Source: Humidesulfovibrio mexicanus
GTDB lineage: Bacteria > Desulfobacterota > Desulfovibrionia > Desulfovibrionales > Desulfovibrionaceae
Direction: 5' to 3'
Assembly: GCF_900188225.1 (NCBI RefSeq)
Contig: NZ_FZOC01000001.1
Span: forward strand, 620,596-684,595
Length of the DNA stretch: 64,000 bases
Shown: positions 1 through 7,976 of the stretch, in pieces
How positions within the stretch are numbered: the first letter of the stretch is position 1
How the letters are laid out: each line of letters opens with the position of its first letter
The notes under the pieces: generated by a model
The model's input: the letters and a program-made list of their open reading frames with translations, nothing else
What the model was told of the DNA's origin: nothing
Databases searched by the model: none
Program-made: the position numbers and the translations under genes

Positions 1-1
1 C

Positions 2-451
2 ACCCAGACGGGCAGAGCAGCTCAATCCGGCGCCGCCTTCGGCGACATCCTGAACCAGGAGGTCTCCAAGCCCGGCGCGCAGTCCTCTTCCAGCACCGCA
101 CCCCTGCCCCCTCCGGGCGGACTTGGCACCCTAAGCGCCCTTATCGGGGTTCAGGAGGTCGAGGCCACTGCCCCGGTAACCCAGGCGGAGAATGCGATCA
201 TGGACAAGGTGGACAGCGTGCTCGACAAGTGGGACCAGTACGCGCAAAGCCTTGGGAGCACGGACGGTTCGTCCAGCCTCAAGCAGGCTTACGGCGTGCT
301 CGACGACATCGACGGGGCCGTGCGGCAGATCCGGGGCGACAACCCCGACCTGGCCGAAAAGCACCCCGTCCTGCAGGGCCTGGTCTCGGAGATCGAGGCC
401 ATGACGGTGACGGAACGCATCAAGTTCAACCGCGGGGACTACATGGCCTAG
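2..451 (+). CDS. Hypothetical protein, C-terminal fragment (5' end outside window)
   Basis: An open frame runs from the first bases of the window to TAG at 449-451, so the N-terminus is missing. About 149 residues are visible. The first part is low-complexity Ser/Pro/Gly-rich linker. From about residue 55 the protein becomes a predicted helical, acidic domain (MDKVDSVLDKW onward) ending in ERIKFNRGDYMA. An internal ATG at 200 could be read as a start, but the frame stays open and of similar composition upstream. I do not recognise the family with confidence; deltaproteobacterial flagellar regions often carry small proteins with a similar IKFxRGDY ending, but nothing here proves that. It converges with thpR, and the two share the CTAG at 448-451. 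Confidence 0.6.
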   Translation, partial: TQTGRAAQSGAAFGDILNQEVSKPGAQSSSSTAPLPPPGGLGTLSALIGVQEVEATAPVTQAENAIMDKVDSVLDKWDQYAQSLGSTDGSSSLKQAYGVLDDIDGAVRQIRGDNPDLAEKHPVLQGLVSEIEAMTVTERIKFNRGDYMA

Positions 452-1065
452 GCCTGTCCCCCATCCGGACCCCCGCCGTGGTCGCGGGCCGGATACACTT
501 CCAGGACGGCGTACTTGGGCCCGCCGGGTCCAAGTACGCTGCTCAAAAGCGCCATCTCTTCCACACGCCCCGGCGCGGACAGCGCGCCCGAAAGAGCCAC
601 GGCGATCTCGCCTTCCGCGTTTCCCCAGTCTTCCCCCGGCTCCGCCCGCCGCACCCGACCCAGGGTCACGTGCGGACGGAATGCGCGCGCCTCCGGGGCA
701 AACCCCAAAGGCTCCAGCGCAGCCTCCACGCTCCGGGCCAATTCCGCACAGGGACCGCCACCCTCCGCCAGCCCCAGCCACAGCACGCGCGGCGCGCCGC
801 GGCCGCCAACGCCACTGCCGCCTGGCCCAAGCCTCGCTCCGAATGGCGCGAAGCGCACCGCGCGCAAGGCCTGCCGGACGGCGTCCACGCGCCCCTGCTC
901 CACCTCGCCCAAAAACCGCAGGGTCACATGCCAGTTGCCCGGCCGCGTCCAGGACACGCGCGAAGCCAGCCGCCGCGAAAGCGCCCCGCTCAGCGCGTCC
1001 AGACCGCGCATCCACGTTTCTGGCAAGGGCAGGGCCACAAAACAGCGGATGTTCCTTCCGGACAT
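448..1065 (-). CDS. thpR: RNA 2',3'-cyclic phosphodiesterase (LigT/ThpR, 2H family)
   Basis: A 205-residue protein of the 2H phosphoesterase family, which opens 2',3'-cyclic phosphates on RNA ends. It opens with the typical RCFVALPLP strand. Two catalytic HxT motifs are visible: HVTLRFLGE at about residue 46 and HVTLGRV at about residue 132, as expected for the two-lobed fold. Length fits the family (about 180-200). It lies 6 bp downstream of pncC on the same strand, so the two are likely co-transcribed. Its stop overlaps the stop of the opposing gene by four bases (CTAG). Confidence 0.9.
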   Translation of the reverse strand: MSGRNIRCFVALPLPETWMRGLDALSGALSRRLASRVSWTRPGNWHVTLRFLGEVEQGRVDAVRQALRAVRFAPFGARLGPGGSGVGGRGAPRVLWLGLAEGGGPCAELARSVEAALEPLGFAPEARAFRPHVTLGRVRRAEPGEDWGNAEGEIAVALSGALSAPGRVEEMALLSSVLGPGGPKYAVLEVYPARDHGGGPDGGQA

Positions 1066-1071
1066 GGCCGC

Positions 1072-1605
1072 CTACCGGACAAAAGTCATCATGCCGAACA
1101 GGGCCCCGGCCACGCTTTGGGACTTTACGGAAGCCCGCGCGCCACGAAACAGGAAACACTCCGCCCGGCGGCCGCACGGCCAAGCCCAGGCCACCCACAC
1201 CGTGCCCACGGGCTTTTCCCGCGTGCCGCCAGAAGGTCCGGCGATGCCGGACACGGCCACGGCGCAGCCACGGCCCTCGGGCATTCCGGGCAGGGCCAGC
1301 GCGCCCTGCGCCATGGCCAGCACCACGGGCTCGCTCACGGCCCCGTGCGCCAAGATGAGCGCCGGGTCCACCCCCAGCAGCCCGCTTTTGAGAGCGTTGG
1401 AATAGGCCACCACGCCGCCATGGAACCAGCCGGAGCTGCCGGGCAGGTTGGTCACCGTGCTGGCGAGCAGGCCGCCCGTGCACGATTCCGCCGTGGCCAG
1501 CATCCAGCCATGCCCGGCCACCAGTCGCCCGGCCTCGGAGGCAAGCCGTTCCAGGCGCAGGGCATCCTCCTGCTCCAGCATGTCCGCATGTGAGCCCTTC
1601 TTCAT
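1072..1605 (-). CDS. pncC: CinA-family nicotinamide-nucleotide amidohydrolase (PncC)
   Basis: A 177-residue stand-alone CinA C-terminal domain, which deamidates NMN to nicotinate mononucleotide in pyridine-nucleotide recycling. Family motifs are TAESCTGG near residue 39, the GGVVAYSN segment and VSGIAGPSGG followed by KPVGTV. The N-terminal molybdopterin-like half found in full-length CinA is absent, as in E. coli PncC. The start is an ATG behind a strong GGAGGAAAGG ribosome site. It is the first gene of a probable pncC-thpR unit and diverges from the membrane-protein gene at 1662. Confidence 0.88.
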   Translation of the reverse strand: MKKGSHADMLEQEDALRLERLASEAGRLVAGHGWMLATAESCTGGLLASTVTNLPGSSGWFHGGVVAYSNALKSGLLGVDPALILAHGAVSEPVVLAMAQGALALPGMPEGRGCAVAVSGIAGPSGGTREKPVGTVWVAWAWPCGRRAECFLFRGARASVKSQSVAGALFGMMTFVR

Positions 1606-1632
1606 GATCCTTTCCTCCGTATCGCCGACATC

Positions 1633-1661
1633 TGTTTACAGGACCGCGTCCGGCGTGGCAA
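1633..1661 (-). promoter_or_regulatory. Predicted sigma-70 promoter for pncC-thpR
   Basis: On the minus strand TTGCCA (1656-1661) is followed after 17 bases by TAAACA (1633-1638), about 28 bases before the pncC ATG. Spacing is ideal and the -35 matches at 5 of 6; the -10 is weak. Confidence 0.4.
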
Positions 1662-2123
1662 TTGAAGCGCATGGACAGCGGCGACACCCCCTTGCGCCAG
1701 CGCGCGCAAAACCTCTGGCGACGGCTGCGGCTCACACGCCGCGAGCCTTGGAACTGGCTGGCCCAGAACCTTGCCGCCGCGCTGCTGCCGCCGGGCCTGC
1801 TCTTCCACAGCTGGCCGCTGGTGGTGCTCTCCCTGGCTGGCGTTGCCGCAGCCTGCCTGCCCCTGCCCCTGCCGCCCATGGAGCACACCGGGGCAAAGCG
1901 TCTGGCCCCGCGCATCGAAACCTTCATCGGATTGGAAAGCGCCTGGCTGGCCTTGCCCATGACGCCCCGCAAGAAACGCCAGTTGTGGCTGCTGGGGCTG
2001 GGCGCGCCGCTCACCGCGCTCTTTCTCTGGCTGCAGGATCTCGGCCCCATCGCCATCGCCCTGGCCGTGTGGACGCTTTTGGCCGTGCGCCGCAGGAACA
2101 TCAAGGACGGCATCACCCCCTAG
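1662..2123 (+). CDS. Small inner-membrane protein of unknown function
   Basis: A 153-residue protein with an Arg-rich amphipathic N-terminus and two hydrophobic regions. One is a double-spanning stretch around residues 37-66 and the other lies around residues 108-140. A cytoplasmic-looking segment contains an MTPRKKRQ patch. No catalytic motif is visible. The ribosome site before ATG 1662 is weak (GAAG), so ATG 1671 is a possible alternative. It lies about 100 bp upstream of serS on the same strand but probably has no functional link. I do not recognise the family. Confidence 0.65.
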   Translation: MKRMDSGDTPLRQRAQNLWRRLRLTRREPWNWLAQNLAAALLPPGLLFHSWPLVVLSLAGVAAACLPLPLPPMEHTGAKRLAPRIETFIGLESAWLALPMTPRKKRQLWLLGLGAPLTALFLWLQDLGPIAIALAVWTLLAVRRRNIKDGITP

Positions 2124-2225
2124 GCGCGCATTTTCCCCCTTTATTCCCGGCCCGGCTTTGGGTACACAGCCAAATGCGTCGGCGCCCATCGGCAGGGCCC
2201 GCGCCCCACTTTCAAGGAGAAGACC

Positions 2226-3503
2226 ATGCTTGACCTGAAATTCGTGCAGAAAAACCTCGACGCCGTGTCCCAGGGCCTGGCAAGGCGCTGCAAAACCGAG
2301 CCGGACGTGGCCGAATTCGCCCGGCTGGACGAGGCCCGCATCGCCCTGATCCGCGAGGCCGAGGCCCTCAAGGCCGAGCGCAACTCCGGCTCCGCCGAAG
2401 TGGCCAAGCTCAAGCGCGCAGGGCAGGACGCGACCGAACTCATGGCCCGCATGTCCGCCATGGGCGAGCGGGTCAAGGAACTGGACGCGGAGCTTGCCGT
2501 CATTGAGGCTCAGGAACGCGACTGGCTCTTGAAAGTGCCAAACATTCCGCACGAATCCACACCGGACGGCTGCACCGAGAACGACAACCCGGTGCTGCGC
2601 CACTGGGGGGCCAAGCCGGAGTTCGCCTTCGCGCCCAAGGAGCATTGGGAGCTGGGCCAGGCGTTGGGCGGGTTGGACTTCGAGCGCGCGGGCAAGCTCA
2701 CGGGCTCGCGTTTCTGCGTCAGCTTCGGCTGGGCGGCCCGGCTTGAGCGGGCCCTGGGCGCGTTCATGCTCGATTGCGCTGCCGAAAACGGCTACACCGA
2801 GGTCATTCCTCCATACATCGTGAACAAGGCCTCCATGACCGGCACGGGCCAGTTGCCCAAGTTCGAGGAGGACCTCTTCAAGATCCAGGGCCAGGACTAC
2901 TACCTCATCCCCACGGCCGAGGTGCCGGTGACCAACCTGCACGCGGGCGAAGTGCTGGAGGAGGACCAGCTGCCCCTGGGCTATTGCGCGCTCACCCCCT
3001 GCTTCCGCAGCGAGGCCGGGAGCTACGGCAAGGACACCAAGGGCCTCATCCGCCAGCACCAGTTTCACAAGGTGGAGCTTGTGCGCTTCGCGCATCCGGA
3101 CACATCCTTCGAGGAACTGGAGCGGCTCACCGGGCACGCGGAGATGGTGCTGCAGCGCCTGGGCCTGCACTACCGCGTCATCCAGCTTTGCGGCGGCGAC
3201 CTGGGCTTCTCCTCCTGCAAGACCTACGACATCGAGGTCTGGCTGCCCGGACAGGACAAATACCGCGAAATCTCCTCCTGCTCCAATTTCCTGGACTTCC
3301 AGGCCCGGCGGGCGAACATCCGCTTCAAGGCCAAGGGCGCGAAGAAGAGCGAGTTCCTGCACACCCTGAACGGCTCCGGCTTGGCCGTTGGCCGCACCCT
3401 TGTGGCCGTGCTGGAAAACGGCCAGCAGGCCGATGGGAGCGTTCTGCTGCCAGAGGCCCTGCGCCCCTACATGGGCGGCGTGGAGCGCATCGGGCCGAAA
3501 TAG
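2226..3503 (+). CDS. serS: Serine--tRNA ligase
   Basis: A 425-residue class II aminoacyl-tRNA synthetase that charges tRNA-Ser (and tRNA-Sec). It begins [12 protein letters not shown], followed by the long antiparallel coiled-coil arm (about residues 25-110) that grips the tRNA. The catalytic core has motif 2 ([23 protein letters not shown]) and motif 3 ([17 protein letters not shown]). Full length for the family. The start has a GGAG-type ribosome site (AAGGAGAAG, 2215-2223). It stands alone between the small membrane protein and the riboswitch-controlled nrd operon. Confidence 0.97.
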   Translation: MLDLKFVQKNLDAVSQGLARRCKTEPDVAEFARLDEARIALIREAEALKAERNSGSAEVAKLKRAGQDATELMARMSAMGERVKELDAELAVIEAQERDWLLKVPNIPHESTPDGCTENDNPVLRHWGAKPEFAFAPKEHWELGQALGGLDFERAGKLTGSRFCVSFGWAARLERALGAFMLDCAAENGYTEVIPPYIVNKASMTGTGQLPKFEEDLFKIQGQDYYLIPTAEVPVTNLHAGEVLEEDQLPLGYCALTPCFRSEAGSYGKDTKGLIRQHQFHKVELVRFAHPDTSFEELERLTGHAEMVLQRLGLHYRVIQLCGGDLGFSSCKTYDIEVWLPGQDKYREISSCSNFLDFQARRANIRFKAKGAKKSEFLHTLNGSGLAVGRTLVAVLENGQQADGSVLLPEALRPYMGGVERIGPK

Positions 3504-3532
3504 GCGCGGCGCGCGCTGGCGTTTCCAGAATC

Positions 3533-3563
3533 CTGGGGGCAAGGGCGGGACGCCTGCCCCCAG
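3533..3563 (+). terminator. Candidate transcription end after serS (hairpin without clear U-tract)
   Basis: A 9-bp perfect stem, CTGGGGGCA at 3533-3541 pairing with TGCCCCCAG at 3555-3563, begins 30 bases after the serS stop. No run of T follows, so it may be a weak terminator or an mRNA 3'-end stabiliser. Confidence 0.3.
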
Positions 3564-3656
3564 CACGAGCTGCAAAGCCCCGGAGACCAGGATCGGCGCA
3601 GCTTCGCCCGGGGAGCGGCCGCGCCCGCACGTCTGCCTGCGGCGGCAGTCCGGACC

Positions 3657-3681
3657 ATTTTCAAGAATTTTTCTTGAAAAT
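3657..3681. repeat. AT-rich perfect inverted repeat (operator-like)
   Basis: ATTTTCAAGAA and its exact complement TTCTTGAAAAT flank a TTT centre, giving 11 bp per arm. It is markedly AT-rich in a GC-rich background and lies 120 bp upstream of the -35 of the nrdDG promoter. Between 3504 and 3800 I see no gene; this repeat is the main structure there. Confidence 0.55.
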
Positions 3682-3800
3682 CTACAAGCTCTCACCAGCG
3701 GAAGTTCTGCCAGTAATTCATGGCCGTTGGCGCAATCCCCCACCCCTCCGGTCGGGAACAACAGCATTAAAAATCAACAGGTTACAGCACAATAAGCAGC

Positions 3801-3829
3801 TTGACTTCACGCTTCCGGACGCCCATAAG
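3801..3829 (+). promoter_or_regulatory. Sigma-70 promoter of the riboswitch-nrdDG transcript
   Basis: TTGACT (3801-3806), a 17-base spacer and CATAAG (3824-3829) place the transcription start at about 3836, exactly where the cobalamin riboswitch fold begins. Confidence 0.6.
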
Positions 3830-3830
3830 C

Positions 3831-4030
3831 GTTGGTGAGCTGGTGCCTGGACCTGGTCCGGGTGAAAAGGGAATCCGGTGCAAGTCCGGAACTGCCCCGC
3901 AGCGGTAAACGGGTACGCGTCCCCCCATCCGGAACGGATGGCATGACACTGGCGGCAAGCCGGGAAGTCGGCGGACGAAAACGGCGGCCACCGCCCCAAA
4001 CGCCCGCAAGTCCGAAGACCTGCCCGCTCA
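3831..4030 (+). ncRNA. Cobalamin (adenosylcobalamin) riboswitch controlling nrdDG
   Basis: The leader carries the ordered conserved blocks of a cobalamin riboswitch. GGGAATCCGGTGCAAGTCC begins near 3870 and is followed by GCCCCGCAGCGGTAA. Next come GACACTGGCGGCAAGCCGGG near 3945-3963 and the B12 box AGTCCGAAGACCTGCC at 4009-4024. About 150 bases follow before nrdD. They include a small GGGGC-ttc-GCCCC hairpin (4100-4112) that lacks a U-tract, so the switch may act on translation or through Rho. Known riboswitches of this class usually shut off expression when B12 is plentiful. Confidence 0.92.
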
Positions 4031-4170
4031 CGCCCGCTGCAACAACGCGGACGAACTGACGCAACAGCCTCGCGGGAGGGCGATGCGGCACACGGGTACG
4101 GGGCTTCGCCCCACTCCCTGCCGGTCCCCCCGCCGCTTCAAAGACACCACAGACGACATGGAGGAAGCAG

Positions 4171-6351
4171 ATGCTTCACGCCGCAGACACCCCGTCCGAT
4201 CCCATCTCCTCGCAGCCAGCACCGGTGCTCACCCCTCTGCGGCCCATCGCTCCCCCCGTCCAGGTGCGCAAGCGCAACGGCGAAACCATCGCCTTCGACG
4301 CCACCAAAATCCGCTCGGCCATCCGCCGCGCCGGGGCGGCCACGGGCGAATTCGACGACGACGAGGCGAGGCTCATCACCGCGCAGGTGGTGAAGGTGCT
4401 CTCCCACCGCTTTTCCGGACGCGTGCCGGACATTGAGAACATTCAGGACGCGGTGGAGCAGGCGCTTATTTCCGCCAACCACTTCAAGACCATGCGCGCC
4501 TACAGCGTGTACCGTGAACAGCGCGCCAAGCTGCGCCACGACAGAAAGACCGTGGTGGACGTGGCCGCCAGCGTCAACGAATACCTGGACCGGCTGGATT
4601 GGCGGGTGAACGCCAACGCCAACCAGGGCTATTCTCTGGGCGGGCTGATCCTGAACGTCTCCGGCAAGGTGACGGCCAACTACTGGCTGAACCACGTCTA
4701 CCCGAGGGAAGTAGGCCAAGCGCACCGCGAGGGCGACCTGCACATCCACGACCTGGACATGCTGGCCGGCTACTGCGCGGGCTGGTCGCTGCGCACACTT
4801 TTGACCGAAGGCCTGAACGGCGTGCCGGGCAAGGTGGAGGCCAAGCCGCCCAAGCACCTCACCAGCGCCGTGGGGCAGATAGTGAACTTCCTTGGCACCC
4901 TGCAGAACGAATGGGCGGGAGCGCAGGCCTTCAGCTCGTTCGACACCTACATGGCCCCCTTTCTGCGCAAGGACGCGCTGGCCTATGAAGATGTCCGCCA
5001 GTGCATCCAGGAACTCATCTACAACCTCAACGTGCCCTCGCGCTGGGGCACGCAGACCCCCTTCACCAACCTCACCTTCGACTGGACCTGCCCGGACGAC
5101 CTGAAGGAGCAGCGCCCGGTCATCGGCGGCGAGGAGATGCCCTTCACCTACGGCGAGCTCCAGCCGGAAATGGACATGATAAACCGCGCCTACATCGAGG
5201 TGATGACCGAGGGCGACGCCAAGGGCCGCGTGTTCACCTTCCCCATCCCGACGTACAACATCACCAAGGACTTTCCCTGGGACGGGCCCAATGTGGACCT
5301 GCTCTTTGAGATGACCGCCAAGTACGGCCTGCCGTACTTCCAGAACTTCGTGAACTCCGACCTTACGCCCAACATGGTGCGCTCCATGTGCTGCCGCCTG
5401 CAGCTCGACCTGCGCGAACTGCTCAAGCGCGGCAACGGGCTCTTCGGCAGCGCGGAGCAGACCGGCTCGCTCGGCGTCGTCACCATCAACTGCGCACGCC
5501 TGGGCTACCTGTCGCGCGGCAGCGAACGCGACCTGTACGCCCGCCTGGACGCCCTGCTCGACATCTCGCGCACCAGCCTGGAAATAAAGCGCAAGGAGAT
5601 AGAGCGCCGCATGGACGCGGGACTTTTCCCCTACACCAAGCGCTACCTGGGCACCCTGCGCAACCACTTCTCCACCATCGGGGTGAACGGCATCAACGAG
5701 ATGATCCGCAACTTCACCGCCGGGGCCGAGGACATCACCACCGAGGCGGGCTACGCCCTGGCCGTGCGCTTCCTGGACCACCTGCGCGCGCGCATCACCG
5801 GCTACCAGGAGGAGACCGGGCACCTGTACAACCTGGAGGCCACCCCGGCCGAGGGCACCACCTACCGTTTCGCCAAGGAAGACCGCAAGCGCTTCCCGAA
5901 CATCCTCCAGGCGGGCACCCCGGAACAGCCCTACTACACCAATTCCTCGCAACTGCCGGTTGGCTTCACGGACGACCCCTTCGAGGCCCTCACGCGGCAG
6001 GAGCAGCTCCAGCGCAAATACACCGGCGGCACGGTGCTGCACCTGTACATGGGCGAACGGGTTTCGAGCGCAGCGGCCTGCATGGAGCTCGTGCGCCGGT
6101 CGCTCTCCCGCTTCGCGCTGCCCTACATCACGGTAACGCCCACCTTCTCCGTGTGCCCCACCCACGGCTACCTCGACGGGGAGCGCAAAACCTGCCCCAC
6201 ATGCTCCGCGGAGGGCCGCGAGCAGCCCTGCGAAATCTGGACCCGCGTCATGGGCTACTACCGGCCCCGCTCGGCCTTCAACATCGGCAAGAAGGGCGAG
6301 TATGACGAGCGGGTGTGCTTCCGCGAACCGCTGCCCCTGGCTGCGGAATGA
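4171..6351 (+). CDS. nrdD: Anaerobic (class III) ribonucleoside-triphosphate reductase
   Basis: A 726-residue glycyl-radical enzyme that makes dNTPs from NTPs under anoxia, with formate-type reductant chemistry. An N-terminal ATP-cone (about residues 30-120, starting VRKRNGE) gives allosteric control, and the long ten-stranded barrel follows. The C-terminus has the zinc cysteines (VCPTHGY, CPTC) and the radical loop RVMGYYRP, with the radical Gly at about residue 695, followed by FNIGKKGEY. ATG 4171 has a GGAGGAAG ribosome site. It lies downstream of a cobalamin riboswitch and overlaps nrdG at ATGA. This suggests that it is the B12-independent reductase used when cobalamin is short. Confidence 0.95.
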   Translation: MLHAADTPSDPISSQPAPVLTPLRPIAPPVQVRKRNGETIAFDATKIRSAIRRAGAATGEFDDDEARLITAQVVKVLSHRFSGRVPDIENIQDAVEQALISANHFKTMRAYSVYREQRAKLRHDRKTVVDVAASVNEYLDRLDWRVNANANQGYSLGGLILNVSGKVTANYWLNHVYPREVGQAHREGDLHIHDLDMLAGYCAGWSLRTLLTEGLNGVPGKVEAKPPKHLTSAVGQIVNFLGTLQNEWAGAQAFSSFDTYMAPFLRKDALAYEDVRQCIQELIYNLNVPSRWGTQTPFTNLTFDWTCPDDLKEQRPVIGGEEMPFTYGELQPEMDMINRAYIEVMTEGDAKGRVFTFPIPTYNITKDFPWDGPNVDLLFEMTAKYGLPYFQNFVNSDLTPNMVRSMCCRLQLDLRELLKRGNGLFGSAEQTGSLGVVTINCARLGYLSRGSERDLYARLDALLDISRTSLEIKRKEIERRMDAGLFPYTKRYLGTLRNHFSTIGVNGINEMIRNFTAGAEDITTEAGYALAVRFLDHLRARITGYQEETGHLYNLEATPAEGTTYRFAKEDRKRFPNILQAGTPEQPYYTNSSQLPVGFTDDPFEALTRQEQLQRKYTGGTVLHLYMGERVSSAAACMELVRRSLSRFALPYITVTPTFSVCPTHGYLDGERKTCPTCSAEGREQPCEIWTRVMGYYRPRSAFNIGKKGEYDERVCFREPLPLAAE

Positions 6352-7091
6352 GCCGGAACCCGAACGGGGAGGCGGCCTTGAACGTTGGCGGCCTCCTGCC
6401 CTTGAGCACCATCGACTGGCCGGACAGGCTTTCGGCTGTGGTGTTCTGCCAGGGCTGCGCCTGGAACTGCCCGTACTGCCACAACGCGGCCCTGCGCCCC
6501 TTCGGCCCCGGCGACCGCACCTGGGACTCCGTTGCGCAGTGGCTTGATACACGACGCGGCCTGCTGGAAGCTGTGGTCTTCTCCGGCGGGGAGCCGCTGC
6601 TCCAGCCGGGCCTGGCCGACGCCATGGCCCAGGTGCGCGACATGGGCTACGCGGTGGGACTGCACACCAGCGGCATGGCCACGCAGGCCATGGCCCGCGT
6701 GTTGCCCCTGGCGCACTGGGTGGGCATGGACATCAAGGCCCCGGCTCGGCTTTACGAGCGCGTTACCGGCGTCGCGGCCTCGGCGGACGCCGCCTGGGCA
6801 AGCCTGGCCCTGCTGCGAAAATCCGGCGTAGCCTTCGAGCTGCGCACCACCTGGCACCCGCAGGTGCTCACGGAACACGATCTTCTGGAGCTGGCGGGAG
6901 AACTGCGCCAAGGCTTGGCCAACGCCGCGCAGGAGGCCGAAAACGTCCCCTGGGTCATCCAGGCCTTCCAGCCCGATGGCTGCGAAGACGCCGCCCTGGC
7001 CGAAACGGGCCGCGGCCATGTGCCGCGTCAGCTCTCCGAAGCCCTGCAGACCGCCTTGGGCCAGCACGCCAGCCTCGTGGTGCGGCAGTAG
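6348..7091 (+). CDS. nrdG: Anaerobic ribonucleotide reductase activating protein (radical SAM)
   Basis: A 247-residue radical SAM activase that installs the glycyl radical on NrdD. The iron-sulfur motif CAWNCPYC (CxxxCxxC) sits at about residue 42, preceded by the usual TIDWPDRLS segment, and a GGEPLLQ motif follows. The start at 6348 overlaps the nrdD stop as ATGA, which implies translational coupling. An in-frame ATG 33 bases upstream would only add residues inside nrdD. It belongs to the NrdG2-like branch (about 230 residues) rather than the short E. coli NrdG. Confidence 0.93.
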   Translation: MSRNPNGEAALNVGGLLPLSTIDWPDRLSAVVFCQGCAWNCPYCHNAALRPFGPGDRTWDSVAQWLDTRRGLLEAVVFSGGEPLLQPGLADAMAQVRDMGYAVGLHTSGMATQAMARVLPLAHWVGMDIKAPARLYERVTGVAASADAAWASLALLRKSGVAFELRTTWHPQVLTEHDLLELAGELRQGLANAAQEAENVPWVIQAFQPDGCEDAALAETGRGHVPRQLSEALQTALGQHASLVVRQ

Positions 7092-7112
7092 GCCCGGGCC
7101 AGTGCGTGGCGT

Positions 7113-7148
7113 CAGGCTTCCGGAGCGCTGGCGCGCCCCGAAAGCCTG
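7113..7148. terminator. Candidate bidirectional transcription end between convergent genes
   Basis: CAGGCTT (7113-7119) pairs with AAGCCTG (7142-7148). A further inner pairing of GCGC elements lies between the convergent nrdG and the 7156 gene. No U-tract is present, so efficiency is uncertain. Confidence 0.3.
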
Positions 7149-7155
7149 CGCCGGA

Positions 7156-7446
7156 CTACTCGAAATTCTTCCCGTAGCTTCGTGCCCACAGTTCCCCGTT
7201 GGCGTCGAAGACAAAGCTGACGCCTGGGGAGTTCGGGTCGCGGTGGTACAAGACGCAATTGCCCGCCTTGTCCCGCTCGACGACAACGTCCGTCTTTGGG
7301 TCGAACCCCTTGCAGGGTTTGCCCTCCTTCACCTTCCTGGCCGAAGCCGCCTTCGCCTTCTGCCCGCCCTGCTCAGCGGCCTGGCCGCTGACCGCGAAGG
7401 CCAGAATGGCGAAAAGCGCAGCCAAAGCCCAGAACCCTTTCTTCAT
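7156..7446 (-). CDS. Small exported protein of unknown function
   Basis: A 96-residue protein with a clear Sec signal peptide: MKKGFW, then a hydrophobic core, and a probable cleavage after SGQAA at about residue 23. The mature part is short and charged. It has two cysteines (KPCKGFDPK and GNCVLYH), which could form one disulfide, and a C-terminal motif VSFVFDANGELWARSYGKNFE-like beta segment. ATG 7446 has an AGGAG ribosome site. I do not recognise the family. It converges with nrdG and is preceded by a 530-bp non-coding stretch. Confidence 0.75.
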   Translation of the reverse strand: MKKGFWALAALFAILAFAVSGQAAEQGGQKAKAASARKVKEGKPCKGFDPKTDVVVERDKAGNCVLYHRDPNSPGVSFVFDANGELWARSYGKNFE

Positions 7447-7976
7447 GCCCCATCTCCTGCTGGCTTGAAGCCGCGACCCGGCGTCCCCCAGGGACTCGGA
7501 CGCGGTTCCTGTCCGGCCGCGACGGCTCACCGCCCATGGCTCCCCGTTCTGCACGCATCGGGGCTGACCGGGCGCACGCCGGGGCAGCGGCCACGCCCCA
7601 TTGCAGCGGAAGGCATATACGTATTTACGCCACAGAGTAAAGCGCCCAGACCGACACCGAGCTGACAACCGTTCGCTAAAAAAACTCAAGAGACTGTCTG
7701 GAAAAATTTGCCGGGTGCCAGGTACGCGGCGCGGCAGGATGTTCCGGGTCCACCCGATCCGGGGACGGCGGGCGCAGACGCAACCCCTTGGACCGGCACG
7801 TCCGGGGGCGCAGAAGCAGGCGCTGCGTACCTCCTCAATTGCGGGGAAAAGCAGAAAGGCTGTCTTGGGCAAACGCCCGTCGTTGCCGTTGAACCGAAGA
7901 CGGCGCCGCCCGGCGGGCCCTCTCCGGCGCACAGGCGAACCGCCGCGAAGGCGAACCGATCCTGGCTGCCTGACGG
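7447..7976. other. Intergenic stretch with no supported gene
   Basis: These 530 bases between rimO and the small exported-protein gene show no frame with a credible start, ribosome site and protein-like composition. A possible minus-strand promoter for the exported protein lies at 7614-7641. No strong terminator is seen after rimO. Confidence 0.5.
7614..7641 (-). promoter_or_regulatory. Possible promoter of the small exported-protein gene
   Basis: On the minus strand TTTACT (7636-7641), a 16-base spacer and TATATG (7614-7619) lie about 165 bases before the ATG at 7446. Confidence 0.3.

Noticed and set aside
131-2116. Long minus-strand open frame across thpR, pncC and the membrane protein
   Set aside because: It is Arg/Gly/Ala-rich shadow of high-GC codon bias; the real genes in other frames have clear motifs and ribosome sites.
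3504-3830. NrdR boxes upstream of nrdD
   Set aside because: No pair of ACACNATATNTNGTGT-like sites found by eye between serS and the promoter.
7663-7735. Sigma-54 promoter suggested by TGGCAC on the minus strand upstream of the exported-protein gene
   Set aside because: The GG/GC spacing does not fit; no GC at the required distance.
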